Of a stretch of DNA of 64,000 bases, positions 43,855-53,049 are shown piece by piece (position 1 is the stretch's first letter; each line of letters begins with the position of its first letter). The stretch comes from Brumimicrobium sp965656195 (GTDB lineage: Bacteria > Bacteroidota > Bacteroidia > Flavobacteriales_D > Crocinitomicaceae), in contig CBFHJL010000001.1 in assembly GCA_965656195.1 (NCBI GenBank), forward strand, positions 71,616 through 135,615, written 5' to 3'. The position numbers and the translations under genes are program-made. The notes beneath the pieces are model-generated. The model saw nothing but the letters and a program-made list of their open reading frames with translations, made no database searches and had not been told where the DNA came from.

Positions 43855-45020
43855 TGAATAAATATTTTCTACTTATACTTTTGTTCAGTCAATGTCTCTA
43901 TATCCCTGCTCAAGTTAAAGAGGTATCTCTTGTGTCAAGAATGGATGGAGATAAAACTCTAGTGAACGGTACCGAAATTGAATTTTGGGGATATGGAATA
44001 GACGATTCATTGGTGCAAAATGACAAGATTTCTGTTCCTGGGCCAGTCTTGCGTTTCGACGTTGGGGATACTGTTATTATCAATCTGACAAATAACTCTC
44101 CAGAAGCCCATACAATTCACTGGCATGGTCTAGATGTTGACCAAGCAAACGACGGAGTTCCATCAACATCATTACCTGTTGGTTCTTTTGGCGGTGAGTT
44201 TACGTATACTTTTGTTTGTAAAGAACCAGGAACCTATTTGTATCACTGTCATGTCTTAACGACATTGCACCTAGCTATGGGTATGTATGGATTATTCATT
44301 ATAGATCCAGAGGAAGAAAATCAGATTTACACCAACTCAGGACGTTATACAAAAGAATACAATTACATACTTTCAGAAATGAATACGACGTGGAATCTGA
44401 ATCCACTTTCACCAGGACAGTTCTATCTGTATGATGCCGATTATGCAATGGTCAATGGATGGGCAGGTTCTGAAATAGAAGATAAGAATCAATCGATTGA
44501 AGGCACTATAAATGATTCAATAGGATTAAGAATGGGTAATATTGGTTACGGTAGAATAGAGGTGGTTTTTCCAAATGATTTGGATATTGAAGTCTATGGT
44601 AGTGATGGGAGAGAAGTAAATAGCTTTTTTACAGATACCATTCAGCTTTATCCAGGTGAACGATTCGGAATGGTAGGATATCCTCAGACCGCAATAGATG
44701 ACAGTATAGCTGTGAATTATTATGACTTACGGAATGAAGATCTTTTTTACACCAATTATATTCCAGTAAAGATTATTGATGATGCAAGTATTGATCAAGT
44801 GGAAAGCAATAATCTGTTGATTTATCCTAATCCCTTTAATGATCAAATTAGAATTGATGAAGTTTCAATAAAAGGAGATGCCAATATAGTTGATCTTACA
44901 GGGAAAATCGTTTGGCAAGGTAAGTTTAATAAAGGTACGAATGCAGTTCAACTTTATGTGAAGCCCGGTATTTATGTGCTCAATTTCATGGGTGTCAAAC
45001 GGAAACTGATAAAGTATTAA
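43854..45020 (+). CDS. Multicopper-oxidase-type secreted protein with T9SS sorting domain
   Basis: The 388-residue exported protein (signal peptide ending near CLYIPAQ) has an N-terminal cupredoxin domain with HTIHWHG (about 85-91) and YHCHVLTTLHLAMGM (about 128-142). The Cys, a following His and Met could make a type 1 copper site, although the spacing to the second His is two residues longer than in classic laccases. A second beta domain follows, and the C-terminus is a type A T9SS sorting domain (NLLIYPNPFNDQIRID to KRKLIKY). It is surface-exposed or released. It is translationally coupled to the upstream cupredoxin gene. The substrate is unknown. Confidence 0.83.
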   Translation: MNKYFLLILLFSQCLYIPAQVKEVSLVSRMDGDKTLVNGTEIEFWGYGIDDSLVQNDKISVPGPVLRFDVGDTVIINLTNNSPEAHTIHWHGLDVDQANDGVPSTSLPVGSFGGEFTYTFVCKEPGTYLYHCHVLTTLHLAMGMYGLFIIDPEEENQIYTNSGRYTKEYNYILSEMNTTWNLNPLSPGQFYLYDADYAMVNGWAGSEIEDKNQSIEGTINDSIGLRMGNIGYGRIEVVFPNDLDIEVYGSDGREVNSFFTDTIQLYPGERFGMVGYPQTAIDDSIAVNYYDLRNEDLFYTNYIPVKIIDDASIDQVESNNLLIYPNPFNDQIRIDEVSIKGDANIVDLTGKIVWQGKFNKGTNAVQLYVKPGIYVLNFMGVKRKLIKY

Positions 45021-45022
45021 TC

Positions 45023-45056
45023 AAAAAAAAGCGCTCTAATTAGAGCGCTTTTTTTA
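45023..45056. terminator. Bidirectional terminator
   Basis: GCGCTCTAATTAGAGCGC is a perfect palindrome flanked by a run of A on the left and a run of T on the right. It lies between the convergent cupredoxin and yidC genes and serves both. Confidence 0.9.
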
Positions 45057-45068
45057 TCAGTGTATCAA

Positions 45069-47081
45069 TTATTTCTTTTTATTCTTCAACTTCTCTTGCT
45101 GCTGTTTCTGCATATCCTCAAGACGTTGTTGGAATTTAGATTTCTGACCTTTAGCTCCTCCTTTTGCTTGCTTTTGCTGTTTGCGATTCGCCATTTTAGC
45201 TTTCAACTTCTCTTCATCTACAAAGAAGTTCTTAATCGCTAACATTGTAAGAATTGAAATCAATGTTGAAACGAAGTAGTAAAAACTCAAACCTGATGCA
45301 TAGTTATTAAAGAAGAAGATCATCATAATCGGGAAGAAGTACATGATAATTTTCATGTTAGGCATTCCTGGTTGAGATGGCTGCTGCATATTACTGCTGT
45401 TCATCACCGTATAGAAAAGTGTAGTTCCTGCCATCAACAGCGTAAACAAACTAATGTGATCACCATAGAAAGGTATATTAAATCCTAAATCCACTATGGA
45501 ATCATAACTTGAAAGGTCTTCAGCCCAAAGGAAACTCTCTTGACGAAGTGTAAAGCTACTTGGGAAGAAACGGAATACAGCGAACAAAATAGGCATCTGT
45601 ATTAGCATAGGAACACAACCAGACAAAGGACTAGCACCTGACTCTCGATAAAGTGTCATGGTTTCCATTTGTTTTTTCATTGCATCTTCCTTGTTTGGAA
45701 ACTTCTTGTTAATTTCTTCGATTTCAGGCTTTAGTATACGCATCTTCGCTGAAGAGCTATACATCTTCCATTGAATTGGTGTTAAAACTAACTTAACAAC
45801 TAATGTAAGTAGCAAAATCGCTAGTCCTAGATTAATACCGAAACTCGCTAGCCAAGTAAATATTGGCTGAATAGCGTAGACATTAATCCATCTAAATAAT
45901 CCCCAACCTAAATTAATAATATCCTCAGATTCATTTTCATACGAAGCTAATAAGTCATATTCGTTTGGTCCGAAGAACCATGTCATAGTAGCTCTTGCAT
46001 CATTTGTATTCTCAAAGTCAAGATTAAGCGAAGTTCCGTATTCCTTTATATGAGTAGAGTCTTTTTCTGATCCTTCTGCGTAAGTAGCTACTTTAAAAGT
46101 AGTACCACTCTTTGCAAATGGTGTTTTAGGCATTAAGATACTTGAAAAGTAACTTTGTTTAAATGCGACCCAGTCAACATCTGTTTCGGCAACGAACTCA
46201 TCATCTGAGAATTCAGACAAGTAATCGTAAGACCCTCCTGTCTCTTTAAAGAATACTGTTGATGTTCTTCGTTGTTCAGAAAGTAAACGTTCTGTTTTCA
46301 ATAGCTCAACATCCCAGTTCAAACGAACATTCTCAGGAGTAACCTCTCCTTGAAAACCTTTCATCTGCACTGTGTACTCCATGTGGTATTCATCTGGTGA
46401 AATAGAGTAGTGGTACTCGATTGTTTGACCATCACCGTAATCAGCAGCAAATACAATTAAGCTTTCTGTTTTCTTTTTAATGTCAAACGTTTGTAAACTA
46501 GTTTCAACCTTCTTACCATCTTTGTTAAAGACAAGTTGATTTGTAGCGAGATCAGAATTGAACAACTCTAATGGTTCAATTTCTTCGTTTTCATTCTTTG
46601 GTTCATAATCAGCATATGATTGATGCTCCTTCAGGAAAACAGTTTTAACTCCTCCACCTTTATTGGTAAGTACAACTTTGATTTTACTGTTTTCAAGTGT
46701 GACAGTTTTTTCTTCAACATCCTTAGAGGCCATCATCTGCTTTGACGACGAAACTTGTTGGTCAATAAGAACAGTATCTTTATTTGAGACTGTATCTATA
46801 TAGATTGTTCTTCCAAGACTATCTGTTAGCGTGTTACCATCTTGATCCGTTTTCACGATAAATGGTGACGACAACTCTTTAGAATCTGTTTTTGGTTCAC
46901 TTTGCTCATCTGAAGAATCGTTATTCTTTTGTTGATTCGCTTGATCTTCTTGTTGCTGCTCGAGAAGTTCTTGTTGCTCTTTCTGAGCAGCAATTTCTGC
47001 CTCTGTAGGTTGGTTGAAATAAGTGTACATCGCTAAAATTACACCTATCAACCCTAAACCTATAATTGTATTTCTATCCAT
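45069..47081 (-). CDS. yidC: Membrane protein insertase YidC
   Basis: The 670-residue YidC inserts and folds inner-membrane proteins, alone or with Sec. It has an N-terminal anchor (about 4-20, NTIIGLGLIGVILAMYTYF), a Gln/Asp-rich linker, the large periplasmic P1 beta domain (about 100-370), and the conserved transmembrane core (about 405-620: LAILLLTLVVKLVLTPIQWKMY, ASPLSGCVPMLIQMPILFAVF). The C-terminus is long and basic (Gln/Lys-rich), suitable for ribosome binding. It lies 14 bases after pyrG on the same strand. The length is usual for Bacteroidota. Confidence 0.97.
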   Translation of the reverse strand: MDRNTIIGLGLIGVILAMYTYFNQPTEAEIAAQKEQQELLEQQQEDQANQQKNNDSSDEQSEPKTDSKELSSPFIVKTDQDGNTLTDSLGRTIYIDTVSNKDTVLIDQQVSSSKQMMASKDVEEKTVTLENSKIKVVLTNKGGGVKTVFLKEHQSYADYEPKNENEEIEPLELFNSDLATNQLVFNKDGKKVETSLQTFDIKKKTESLIVFAADYGDGQTIEYHYSISPDEYHMEYTVQMKGFQGEVTPENVRLNWDVELLKTERLLSEQRRTSTVFFKETGGSYDYLSEFSDDEFVAETDVDWVAFKQSYFSSILMPKTPFAKSGTTFKVATYAEGSEKDSTHIKEYGTSLNLDFENTNDARATMTWFFGPNEYDLLASYENESEDIINLGWGLFRWINVYAIQPIFTWLASFGINLGLAILLLTLVVKLVLTPIQWKMYSSSAKMRILKPEIEEINKKFPNKEDAMKKQMETMTLYRESGASPLSGCVPMLIQMPILFAVFRFFPSSFTLRQESFLWAEDLSSYDSIVDLGFNIPFYGDHISLFTLLMAGTTLFYTVMNSSNMQQPSQPGMPNMKIIMYFFPIMMIFFFNNYASGLSFYYFVSTLISILTMLAIKNFFVDEEKLKAKMANRKQQKQAKGGAKGQKSKFQQRLEDMQKQQQEKLKNKKK

Positions 47082-47095
47082 TTCTATTTATTAAA

Positions 47096-48706
47096 CTACT
47101 TTTTTAAATCTTTTACTGCTTTAATGAATGCTGTAAATAGTGGGTGAGGTTCAGCCACTGTACTTTTATATTCTGGGTGGAATTGAACACCAACAAACCA
47201 AGGGTGCTCAGGAATTTCAACGACCTCTACAAGACCAGTTTCTGGATTTACTCCAGTAGCCTTCATTCCATGTTTTTCAAATTCTTCCAGATACTTGTTG
47301 TTAAACTCAAATCTATGACGGTGACGTTCCTTAATTAACTCAGTATTATACGCGTCATATATTTTTGAATCAGATTTTAATTCACACTTATAAGCTCCGA
47401 GACGCATTGTACCTCCCATTTCTGAGATATTTTTCTGCTCTTCCATTATACTGATAACAGGTCTTTTGCTCTCTGGCGAGATTTCTACGGTGTGCGCATC
47501 ATCCCATCCAATGACATGTCTCGCAAATTCAATAACAGCACACTGCATACCTAGACAGATACCAAGGAAAGGAATATTGTTTTCACGTACATAACGGACT
47601 GCATTAATCTTTCCAGTTATTCCTCTTGAACCAAATCCAGGTGCTACCAAAACCCCGTCAAGACCATCAAGATGCTCGGCTACGTTTTGTTTTGTAATTT
47701 TTTCTGAATGTATCCATTTCAGATTAACCTTACATAGGTTAGCAGTTCCTCCATGAATAAATGCTTCATTGATTGATTTATAAGCATCTTTCAATTCAAC
47801 ATATTTCCCAATCAATCCTATATTAACTTCAGATGTTGGGTTTTTAAGATTATGTAAGAATGATTTCCAGTTTTCAAGATCTGGAGATGATTTTCTTGAC
47901 AGTCCTAACTTTTTCAAAACTACTTCATCTAGTTCCTCTTCTTGCATTAGAAGTGGGACATCATATATAGTTTGAGCATCACGAGACTCTATTACAGCTT
48001 CTGGCATCACGTTGCAGAACTGTGCAATTTTTTTACGCAACGGTAATTCTAATTCGTGTTCAGTTCTACAGCAAAGCACGTCAGGTTGAACCCCTAACTC
48101 GAGCAGTTGTTTAACCGCATGTTGCGTAGGTTTAGTTTTTAATTCTCCAGCAGCAGATAAATAAGGAACAAGTGTTAGGTGAATTACGATGCAGTCATCT
48201 TCAAATTCCCATCGCATTTGACGTATTGCTTCCACAAATGGCAATGATTCAATATCACCAACAGTACCACCAATCTCAGTGATGATAATATCATATTCAC
48301 CTGGTTTACCCAGTTTTTGAATACTTTCTTTGATCTCATCAGTAATGTGAGGGATAACTTGAACCGTTTTTCCAAGGTATTCTCCTTTTCTTTCTTTTTG
48401 AATGACAGACTGGTATATCCTACCAGTTGTCAGGTTATTGGCCTGAGAAGTTCTTACATTCAAAAAGCGCTCATAATGACCTAAATCAAGATCTGTTTCC
48501 GCTCCATCATCGGTTACGTAGCACTCTCCATGTTCATATGGGTTAAGTGTTCCAGGATCAATATTGATGTAAGGATCTAGCTTTTGTATTGTAGTTGAAT
48601 ATCCTCTAGCTTGCAAAAGTTTAGCTAAAGATGCTGATATGATTCCCTTCCCTAATGAGGAAGCAACCCCACCAGTTACAAAGATGTATTTCGTTGAATT
48701 CGACAT
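47096..48706 (-). CDS. pyrG: CTP synthase
   Basis: The 536-residue enzyme aminates UTP to CTP with ATP and glutamine. The N-terminal synthase domain (1-270) begins KYIFVTGGVASSLGKGI and contains PYINIDPGTLNPYEHGE. The C-terminal class I glutamine amidotransferase domain has the catalytic Cys in LGICLGMQCAVIEF (about 388) and the His-Glu pair in VGVQFHPEYKS. The length is typical. A TATCTTTG promoter element lies about 30 bases upstream, and yidC follows in the same transcript. Confidence 0.98.
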   Translation of the reverse strand: MSNSTKYIFVTGGVASSLGKGIISASLAKLLQARGYSTTIQKLDPYINIDPGTLNPYEHGECYVTDDGAETDLDLGHYERFLNVRTSQANNLTTGRIYQSVIQKERKGEYLGKTVQVIPHITDEIKESIQKLGKPGEYDIIITEIGGTVGDIESLPFVEAIRQMRWEFEDDCIVIHLTLVPYLSAAGELKTKPTQHAVKQLLELGVQPDVLCCRTEHELELPLRKKIAQFCNVMPEAVIESRDAQTIYDVPLLMQEEELDEVVLKKLGLSRKSSPDLENWKSFLHNLKNPTSEVNIGLIGKYVELKDAYKSINEAFIHGGTANLCKVNLKWIHSEKITKQNVAEHLDGLDGVLVAPGFGSRGITGKINAVRYVRENNIPFLGICLGMQCAVIEFARHVIGWDDAHTVEISPESKRPVISIMEEQKNISEMGGTMRLGAYKCELKSDSKIYDAYNTELIKERHRHRFEFNNKYLEEFEKHGMKATGVNPETGLVEVVEIPEHPWFVGVQFHPEYKSTVAEPHPLFTAFIKAVKDLKK

Positions 48707-48734
48707 TTATCAAGTGATTTGTAACTATGGGCGG

Positions 48735-48742
48735 CAAAGATA
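48735..48742 (-). promoter_or_regulatory. Promoter -7 element of pyrG-yidC
   Basis: TATCTTTG on the minus strand matches TAnnTTTG and lies 28 bases before the pyrG ATG. The -33 region is AT-rich without a sharp TTG. Confidence 0.5.
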
Positions 48743-48891
48743 CAAGAATACATATGTTTGGAGTTAAACATTTCATTTTTTTTTAATGAATTTTCAACTA
48801 TCTGATAACCATTGACTGAAACCTATTGATTCTCTATGTAACGAATTCAGCAGCTTTCTGTTATTTTAGGGGAAATCAAAATAATTGAAAC

Positions 48892-49764
48892 ATGAAACTA
48901 ACTTACATCAGCGCTTTAGCTATCGGAATACTTTATTTGAGTTCAGCATTAATTAATGAAAAGAAGCCGATTAAAGCAATCGAGAAACAATTTCAGTATG
49001 TCCCTTCCGGGAATGTCCTTGTCGAAAATGATACATTTTCTGTTGAAGCCTTTAAAATACTTGATCATGAAGTAACCAATAAAGAATACCGAACATTTCT
49101 AGATGAAATGAGGATGAATAAATCTGATTTCTTACCAAAGTTAGAGGTGAGAAGAAATGGTTGGACTGAGCGGTTTCCTAATGGATACTTGAAACCAATG
49201 GATGAATTGTATTTCTCAAATGAAACATACAATGATTATCCTGTTGTGAATATATCCCAATTTGCAGCGCGTCAATATTGTAAATGGCTTACTAAAAAAA
49301 TGAATGAGGGTCGAAATGATAGCCAAAAAGTTATAGTTCGACTCCCCTTAAGATCAGAATACATTAGGGCTGGAGCAGGAGAGCAGTTAGGAAGAACATA
49401 TTCGTGGGGTGATTACTACATGAGAAATTCAGAAGGGAACATGTTGTGTAATTTTACACGTATTCCGCAAACTCGAATGAGTAGAGATGGAAAAGAAATA
49501 ATACTTAAAGAGCTCGGAAAAGACTTTCCGGTTAAGGATAAGGAGGCTGCTTTAACAGCTAAAACTAAATCATACTATCCGAGTGAATTTGGCGTTTATG
49601 ACCTCAATGGAAATGTGGCAGAGTGGTTAGAAACTGAAGGGATGGCAGCTGGCGGATCGTGGTATGATCTGGGTTATGACGTACGTTTGGAAAGCATAAA
49701 AAAGCATGTGAAGGCTAATCCTGAAGTTGGCTTTAGACCTATCTTTACAGTAAACATAAAGTAA
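48892..49764 (+). CDS. SUMF1/FGE-sulfatase-like domain protein, catalytic Cys absent
   Basis: The 290-residue exported protein (N-terminal hydrophobic segment YISALAIGILYLSSALI) contains a formylglycine-generating-enzyme-like domain (about 35-288): EVTNKEYRTFL, YPVVNISQFAARQYCKWL, VRLPLRSEYIRAG, YDLNGNVAEWLE, AGGSWYD and GFRPIF. In active FGEs and many relatives a Cys-Arg follows GGSW; here the position reads DVRLES, so the copper-binding cysteine is missing. This resembles GldJ/GldK-type gliding and T9SS lipoproteins, which use the fold structurally, but the protein is shorter. The gene is divergent from pyrG. Confidence 0.85.
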   Translation: MKLTYISALAIGILYLSSALINEKKPIKAIEKQFQYVPSGNVLVENDTFSVEAFKILDHEVTNKEYRTFLDEMRMNKSDFLPKLEVRRNGWTERFPNGYLKPMDELYFSNETYNDYPVVNISQFAARQYCKWLTKKMNEGRNDSQKVIVRLPLRSEYIRAGAGEQLGRTYSWGDYYMRNSEGNMLCNFTRIPQTRMSRDGKEIILKELGKDFPVKDKEAALTAKTKSYYPSEFGVYDLNGNVAEWLETEGMAAGGSWYDLGYDVRLESIKKHVKANPEVGFRPIFTVNIK

Positions 49765-50233
49765 GACTTACAAAATAAAAAACTTATAAAAAACACAAGA
49801 GGAACGGACGGGAGTCCAATTCCTCTTGCTAATCAACCTAACTTAACCACCTAAATCACTTCAAATATAAATACGTTTAATATTACTTCCAAATTATTTG
49901 AAACTTTTATTAATAAAATATTATTTAATCGTAATCATTATCTGAGATATGCTTTATAAACACATGAAAGTAATCGATAGTTTATAAAAATTTAATTTTG
50001 AACACAATGCGGTTTTAATAGTCTTTCCCTTAAAATACTTTTAATACGCTTAGCTTAATTTATTTTGTGATTTTATTTAAAAAAATATATCACTTACTAT
50101 TGATGTAATATTTATTCGTCGAGTAATGACTCTCACTGAGTTTCTATTTATTTATAGTAGTGAGTATTTAGAGAAATAATTTAAATAATTGAATCTAAAA
50201 AATTAATTATCAGTGAAATACCAATAATTACAT
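49765..50233. other. Intergenic region with a hairpin and a G-free tract
   Basis: This gap of about 470 bases holds no credible gene. At 49797-49827 there is a hairpin: AAGAGGAA pairs with TTCCTCTT, with an inner GGAC/GTCC stem around a GGGA loop. No T run follows, so it is not a standard terminator. Bases 49829-49874 contain no G at all (C, A and T only). The rest, to the cspA promoter, is very AT-rich and featureless. Confidence 0.5.
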
Positions 50234-50241
50234 TACCTTTG
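50234..50241 (+). promoter_or_regulatory. Promoter -7 element of the cold-shock gene
   Basis: TACCTTTG matches TAnnTTTG and lies 23 bases before the ATG. The mRNA leader would be short, unlike the long thermosensing leader of E. coli cspA. Confidence 0.45.
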
Positions 50242-50264
50242 TAACTTATACTAATAATTATAAT

Positions 50265-50456
50265 ATGAGTAACGGAACAGTAAAGTTTTTTAACACGACA
50301 AAAGGGTTTGGATTCATAACGCCTGACGAAGGAGGTAAAGATGTATTCGTACACCAGAATGGTTTAACGGAAAACATTGATGAAGGAGACAAAGTAACTT
50401 ACGATGTTGAAGAAACGCCGAAAGGATTAAGTGCAACGAATGTAGAAGTAGTTTAA
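50265..50456 (+). CDS. Cold-shock protein, CspA family
   Basis: This 63-residue single cold-shock domain binds single-stranded RNA and DNA and acts as an RNA chaperone. RNP1 reads KGFGFITP (about 14-21) and RNP2 VFVHQN (about 29-34). It starts MSNGTVKFFNTTKGFGF, typical of Bacteroidota. The gene is monocistronic, with its own promoter element and a strong terminator. Confidence 0.97.
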   Translation: MSNGTVKFFNTTKGFGFITPDEGGKDVFVHQNGLTENIDEGDKVTYDVEETPKGLSATNVEVV

Positions 50457-50480
50457 CTACTTACTAAACTATATTTTGCG

Positions 50481-50509
50481 AGCCTGTCAGAAATGACAGG
50501 CTTTTTTTA
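50481..50509 (+). terminator. Terminator of the cold-shock gene
   Basis: AGCCTGTCA and TGACAGGCT form a 9-base-pair stem closed by a GAAA tetraloop, followed by a T run. It starts 24 bases after the stop codon. Confidence 0.92.
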
Positions 50510-50563
50510 TTAATATATTTTGAGTTTTTATAACTTTATATCCGATACAATCTCAAAAACGAA

Positions 50564-51229
50564 ATGATCCCAAAAGAAGCGCTGAATTTCCTGAAAGAAC
50601 TGGAAAAGAACAATAATCGAGACTGGTTCGAAACAAACAAACCAACTTTTAAAAACCTCCAGAAAGAAGTGAAGGATATCTTTGAATCTGTGAAAGAAGG
50701 TCTTTCCGTAAGTGATAAAATCGAAAAACTTAAGATGTTTCGAATTTATAGAGATGTTCGTTTTTCGAAGAATAAAACTCCTTACAAGACTCATTTCTCA
50801 GGATATTTCTCGAGACTAGGAGAGGATCTAAGAGGCAGCTACTATATTCATATCCAGCCTGGTGAATCATTTCTTGGAGTTGGTTTCTGGGACCCTAACA
50901 AAGATGATCTTTTTCGAATCCGAAAAGAAATTGAAGTGGATGCTTCTGATTTTTATGATTTCCTCAATAAGCCTTCGTTTAAAAAGACATGGGGAACTTT
51001 TTATGGACCAACGCTTAAGACTGCTCCGAGAGGTTTTGAAAAGGATCATCCGGATATTGAATTGTTGAGAAGAAAGAATTTCACGTTTATTCATCCTCTT
51101 ACGGATAAGGAAATTATGTCTTCTGATTTTGTTGGAAAAACAGTAAAAGCATTTGAAGACGCACGACTTTTTTTAGACTTGATGAGTGATATACTCACAA
51201 CAGACCTCAATGGGGAGCCGATAATTTAA
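50564..51229 (+). CDS. DUF2461 family protein (TIGR02453)
   Basis: The 221-residue cytoplasmic protein shows the family pattern: ALNFLKELEKNNNRDWFETNK (about 5-25), RIYRDVRFSKNKTPYKTH (about 65-82), YYIHIQPGESFLGVGFW (about 95-111) and the C-terminal KTVKAFEDARLFLDLM. The family is widespread in Bacteroidota. A nuclease-like role has been suggested from its conserved Arg/Lys/His residues but is not established. The gene stands alone. Confidence 0.9.
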   Translation: MIPKEALNFLKELEKNNNRDWFETNKPTFKNLQKEVKDIFESVKEGLSVSDKIEKLKMFRIYRDVRFSKNKTPYKTHFSGYFSRLGEDLRGSYYIHIQPGESFLGVGFWDPNKDDLFRIRKEIEVDASDFYDFLNKPSFKKTWGTFYGPTLKTAPRGFEKDHPDIELLRRKNFTFIHPLTDKEIMSSDFVGKTVKAFEDARLFLDLMSDILTTDLNGEPII

Positions 51230-51392
51230 TATAACTGATTAAAAACTCAATGCTATTCAGGCTAGTGATTTGGTAAGAATTTTTTATATTAGAGATATAC
51301 ACCTGACTGCTCTTCATCCAACTATATTTGTGCTGACATATATAGTTTTGTGATGTATTTATGAGTTGAATTAACAACCTGAATTAATTGAT

Positions 51393-52355
51393 ATGAAACA
51401 GACCTATTTAATAATCATTTTGGTTTTATCATGTTCTGTGATTTACTCTCAACAAGATCCTTGGTATCTGGGTGGGAGCTACATTTATGAGTCAGACACT
51501 TGTGATTTCACAGACACTTGTAACTATGTTGTGATTGATACCAACTCTCAGTGGCAAATTGGTACTACTGACAAACTGTTCTTTTCCAGTAATGGGTTTT
51601 CAGGTAGAGCTGCAATGACAGACACTCTCATTGGTTATGAGTCTAATGACACTTCTATATTTGAACTAGATTTAACAGGAATGTCTTCATTCAGCGATGA
51701 TTATTACGCACCTACAATAGCGATAGGCTTTAAGCACAAGATAGACTCGGACACATTAAATGATGGCGGATTCATTACTGTTAGTTTGGATAGTGGTCAA
51801 ACATGGCTAAACCTTGCGAACATGAGTCAAAGTGATGATGATTATTATGAACTCTACAGGTACAATATTTATAGTACCGAAGATTCTTTACTCGGAGATG
51901 ATATTGGGTATTCTGGAAGATTCAATTGGATGAGAAGCGGTTTTCAACTCACGTTTTACATACCTCTTAAAATGTCTTACACAGACCCACGCGTTCGATT
52001 TCATTTCATAAGTGATAACAACACGAACAATTCTGATGGTTGGATTATTGACAGTCTCGAAGTATATGCATTTGAATTCTATGGTTCAGTCAATAAACTT
52101 GACAAACAAGTCTTGATTTCGATATCACCAAATCCTGTTTCTGACCAGTTAACTGTGAGTGTTGAAGAAGGGAAGGGTAATTTAGATGGAAGATTCAGTT
52201 TGATCGATCCTTCTGGCCAAATGGTAGCGAGTAGATCTGTCAGACAAACTAATTCTATTAATATAGATGTTTCAAATTTTAGTTCAGGGATCTATACTTT
52301 CAGATGGATTGGGAACGATGGTAATATTATCAATAGAAAAATCGTCATCGAATAA
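51393..52355 (+). CDS. Secreted protein with T9SS type A sorting domain
   Basis: The 320-residue product has a signal peptide (LIIILVLSCSVIYSQ), a beta-sandwich-like middle (about 20-230) rich in Asp, Ser and Tyr, with DGWIIDSLEVYAFEFYG typical of secreted carbohydrate- or adhesion-type modules, and a C-terminal sorting domain (VLISISPNPVSDQLTVS to NRKIVIE). It contains two CDFTDTCNY-like cysteines that may form a disulfide. The molecular function is unknown. TATATTTG at 51323-51330 and TAGTTTTG at 51343-51350 are possible -7 elements. Confidence 0.83.
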   Translation: MKQTYLIIILVLSCSVIYSQQDPWYLGGSYIYESDTCDFTDTCNYVVIDTNSQWQIGTTDKLFFSSNGFSGRAAMTDTLIGYESNDTSIFELDLTGMSSFSDDYYAPTIAIGFKHKIDSDTLNDGGFITVSLDSGQTWLNLANMSQSDDDYYELYRYNIYSTEDSLLGDDIGYSGRFNWMRSGFQLTFYIPLKMSYTDPRVRFHFISDNNTNNSDGWIIDSLEVYAFEFYGSVNKLDKQVLISISPNPVSDQLTVSVEEGKGNLDGRFSLIDPSGQMVASRSVRQTNSINIDVSNFSSGIYTFRWIGNDGNIINRKIVIE

Positions 52356-52390
52356 CAGATTTTTCTCCTTGAATACAGTATAAAAAACAT

Positions 52391-52420
52391 AAAAGCCCGA
52401 CCAATTAGCCGGGCTTTTCT
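52391..52420. terminator. Bidirectional terminator between the T9SS cargo and YiaA-like genes
   Basis: AAAAGCCCG and CGGGCTTTT form a 9-base-pair stem around a 10-base loop, with A-rich and T-rich flanks. Confidence 0.88.
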
Positions 52421-52437
52421 CTTTATACACTTATCAC

Positions 52438-52899
52438 TTACTCATCCTTAAATAACTTTGCATCCCTGGTATTCTTTTGCACTGCAATAGAAGCAAAGAG
52501 GGCCAGAGTATAGGACATTCCATAAAATCCCTTTTCGCTAAGGTATAGATCAGCATTGCGCAATCCCACGACTAATAGAACAAGGGAAGCCAGTGTTGTA
52601 AACCAACTAATTCCGTAATAGATGTCTGTAACTTCAATTCCTTCAGCTCTGTCTCGCACACATTTTTGAACGGATATCGCTGAAAAGAGCCCGAAAAGGA
52701 TGAGTGTAAAATAATATCCTTTCTCATTCAATTCCATATCGGCATTCCACAATCCTATGCAGTATGAGATCAAACCGAGTCCTAAGGCAAACCAGGATGC
52801 ACCAACAAATGCTGGAGTAGGTTTCATTGAATAGTTCTTTTTTGTTTCTTCTTTCTTTTCTGATGGTTGGTAACCAAATGTTTCTTTCTCTGTATTCAT
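52438..52899 (-). CDS. YiaA/YiaB-type inner-membrane protein
   Basis: The 153-residue protein has a charged N-terminus and four helices arranged as two copies of the YiaAB two-helix unit: AFVGASWFALGLGLISYCIGLWNAD with GYYFTLILFGLFSAISVQK, then YGISWFTTLASLVLLVVGLRNAD with GFYGMSYTLALFASIAVQKNTRD. It is an inner-membrane protein of unknown role. The internal duplication is clear (LxNADxxLxEKGxY occurs twice). It converges on the T9SS cargo gene across a shared terminator. Confidence 0.92.
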   Translation of the reverse strand: MNTEKETFGYQPSEKKEETKKNYSMKPTPAFVGASWFALGLGLISYCIGLWNADMELNEKGYYFTLILFGLFSAISVQKCVRDRAEGIEVTDIYYGISWFTTLASLVLLVVGLRNADLYLSEKGFYGMSYTLALFASIAVQKNTRDAKLFKDE

Positions 52900-53049
52900 A
52901 TCATTTCGTTTTTAAAGTTGATACAAAGGTGAAGGTTCAATTAGCCTTTGACAATGCAAAAAACTAGATATTATTACTATATTTAATTAAATATAATTAT
53001 TTAAGGTATTGTAATACAGACTTTTAAATAATGTTACAATTACAACATA

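Noticed and set aside
53012..53045. Possible stem from ATTGTAAT and ATTACAA before the 496-residue gene
   Set aside because: Short AT-only arms with a long loop; not convincing as an operator or RNA structure.
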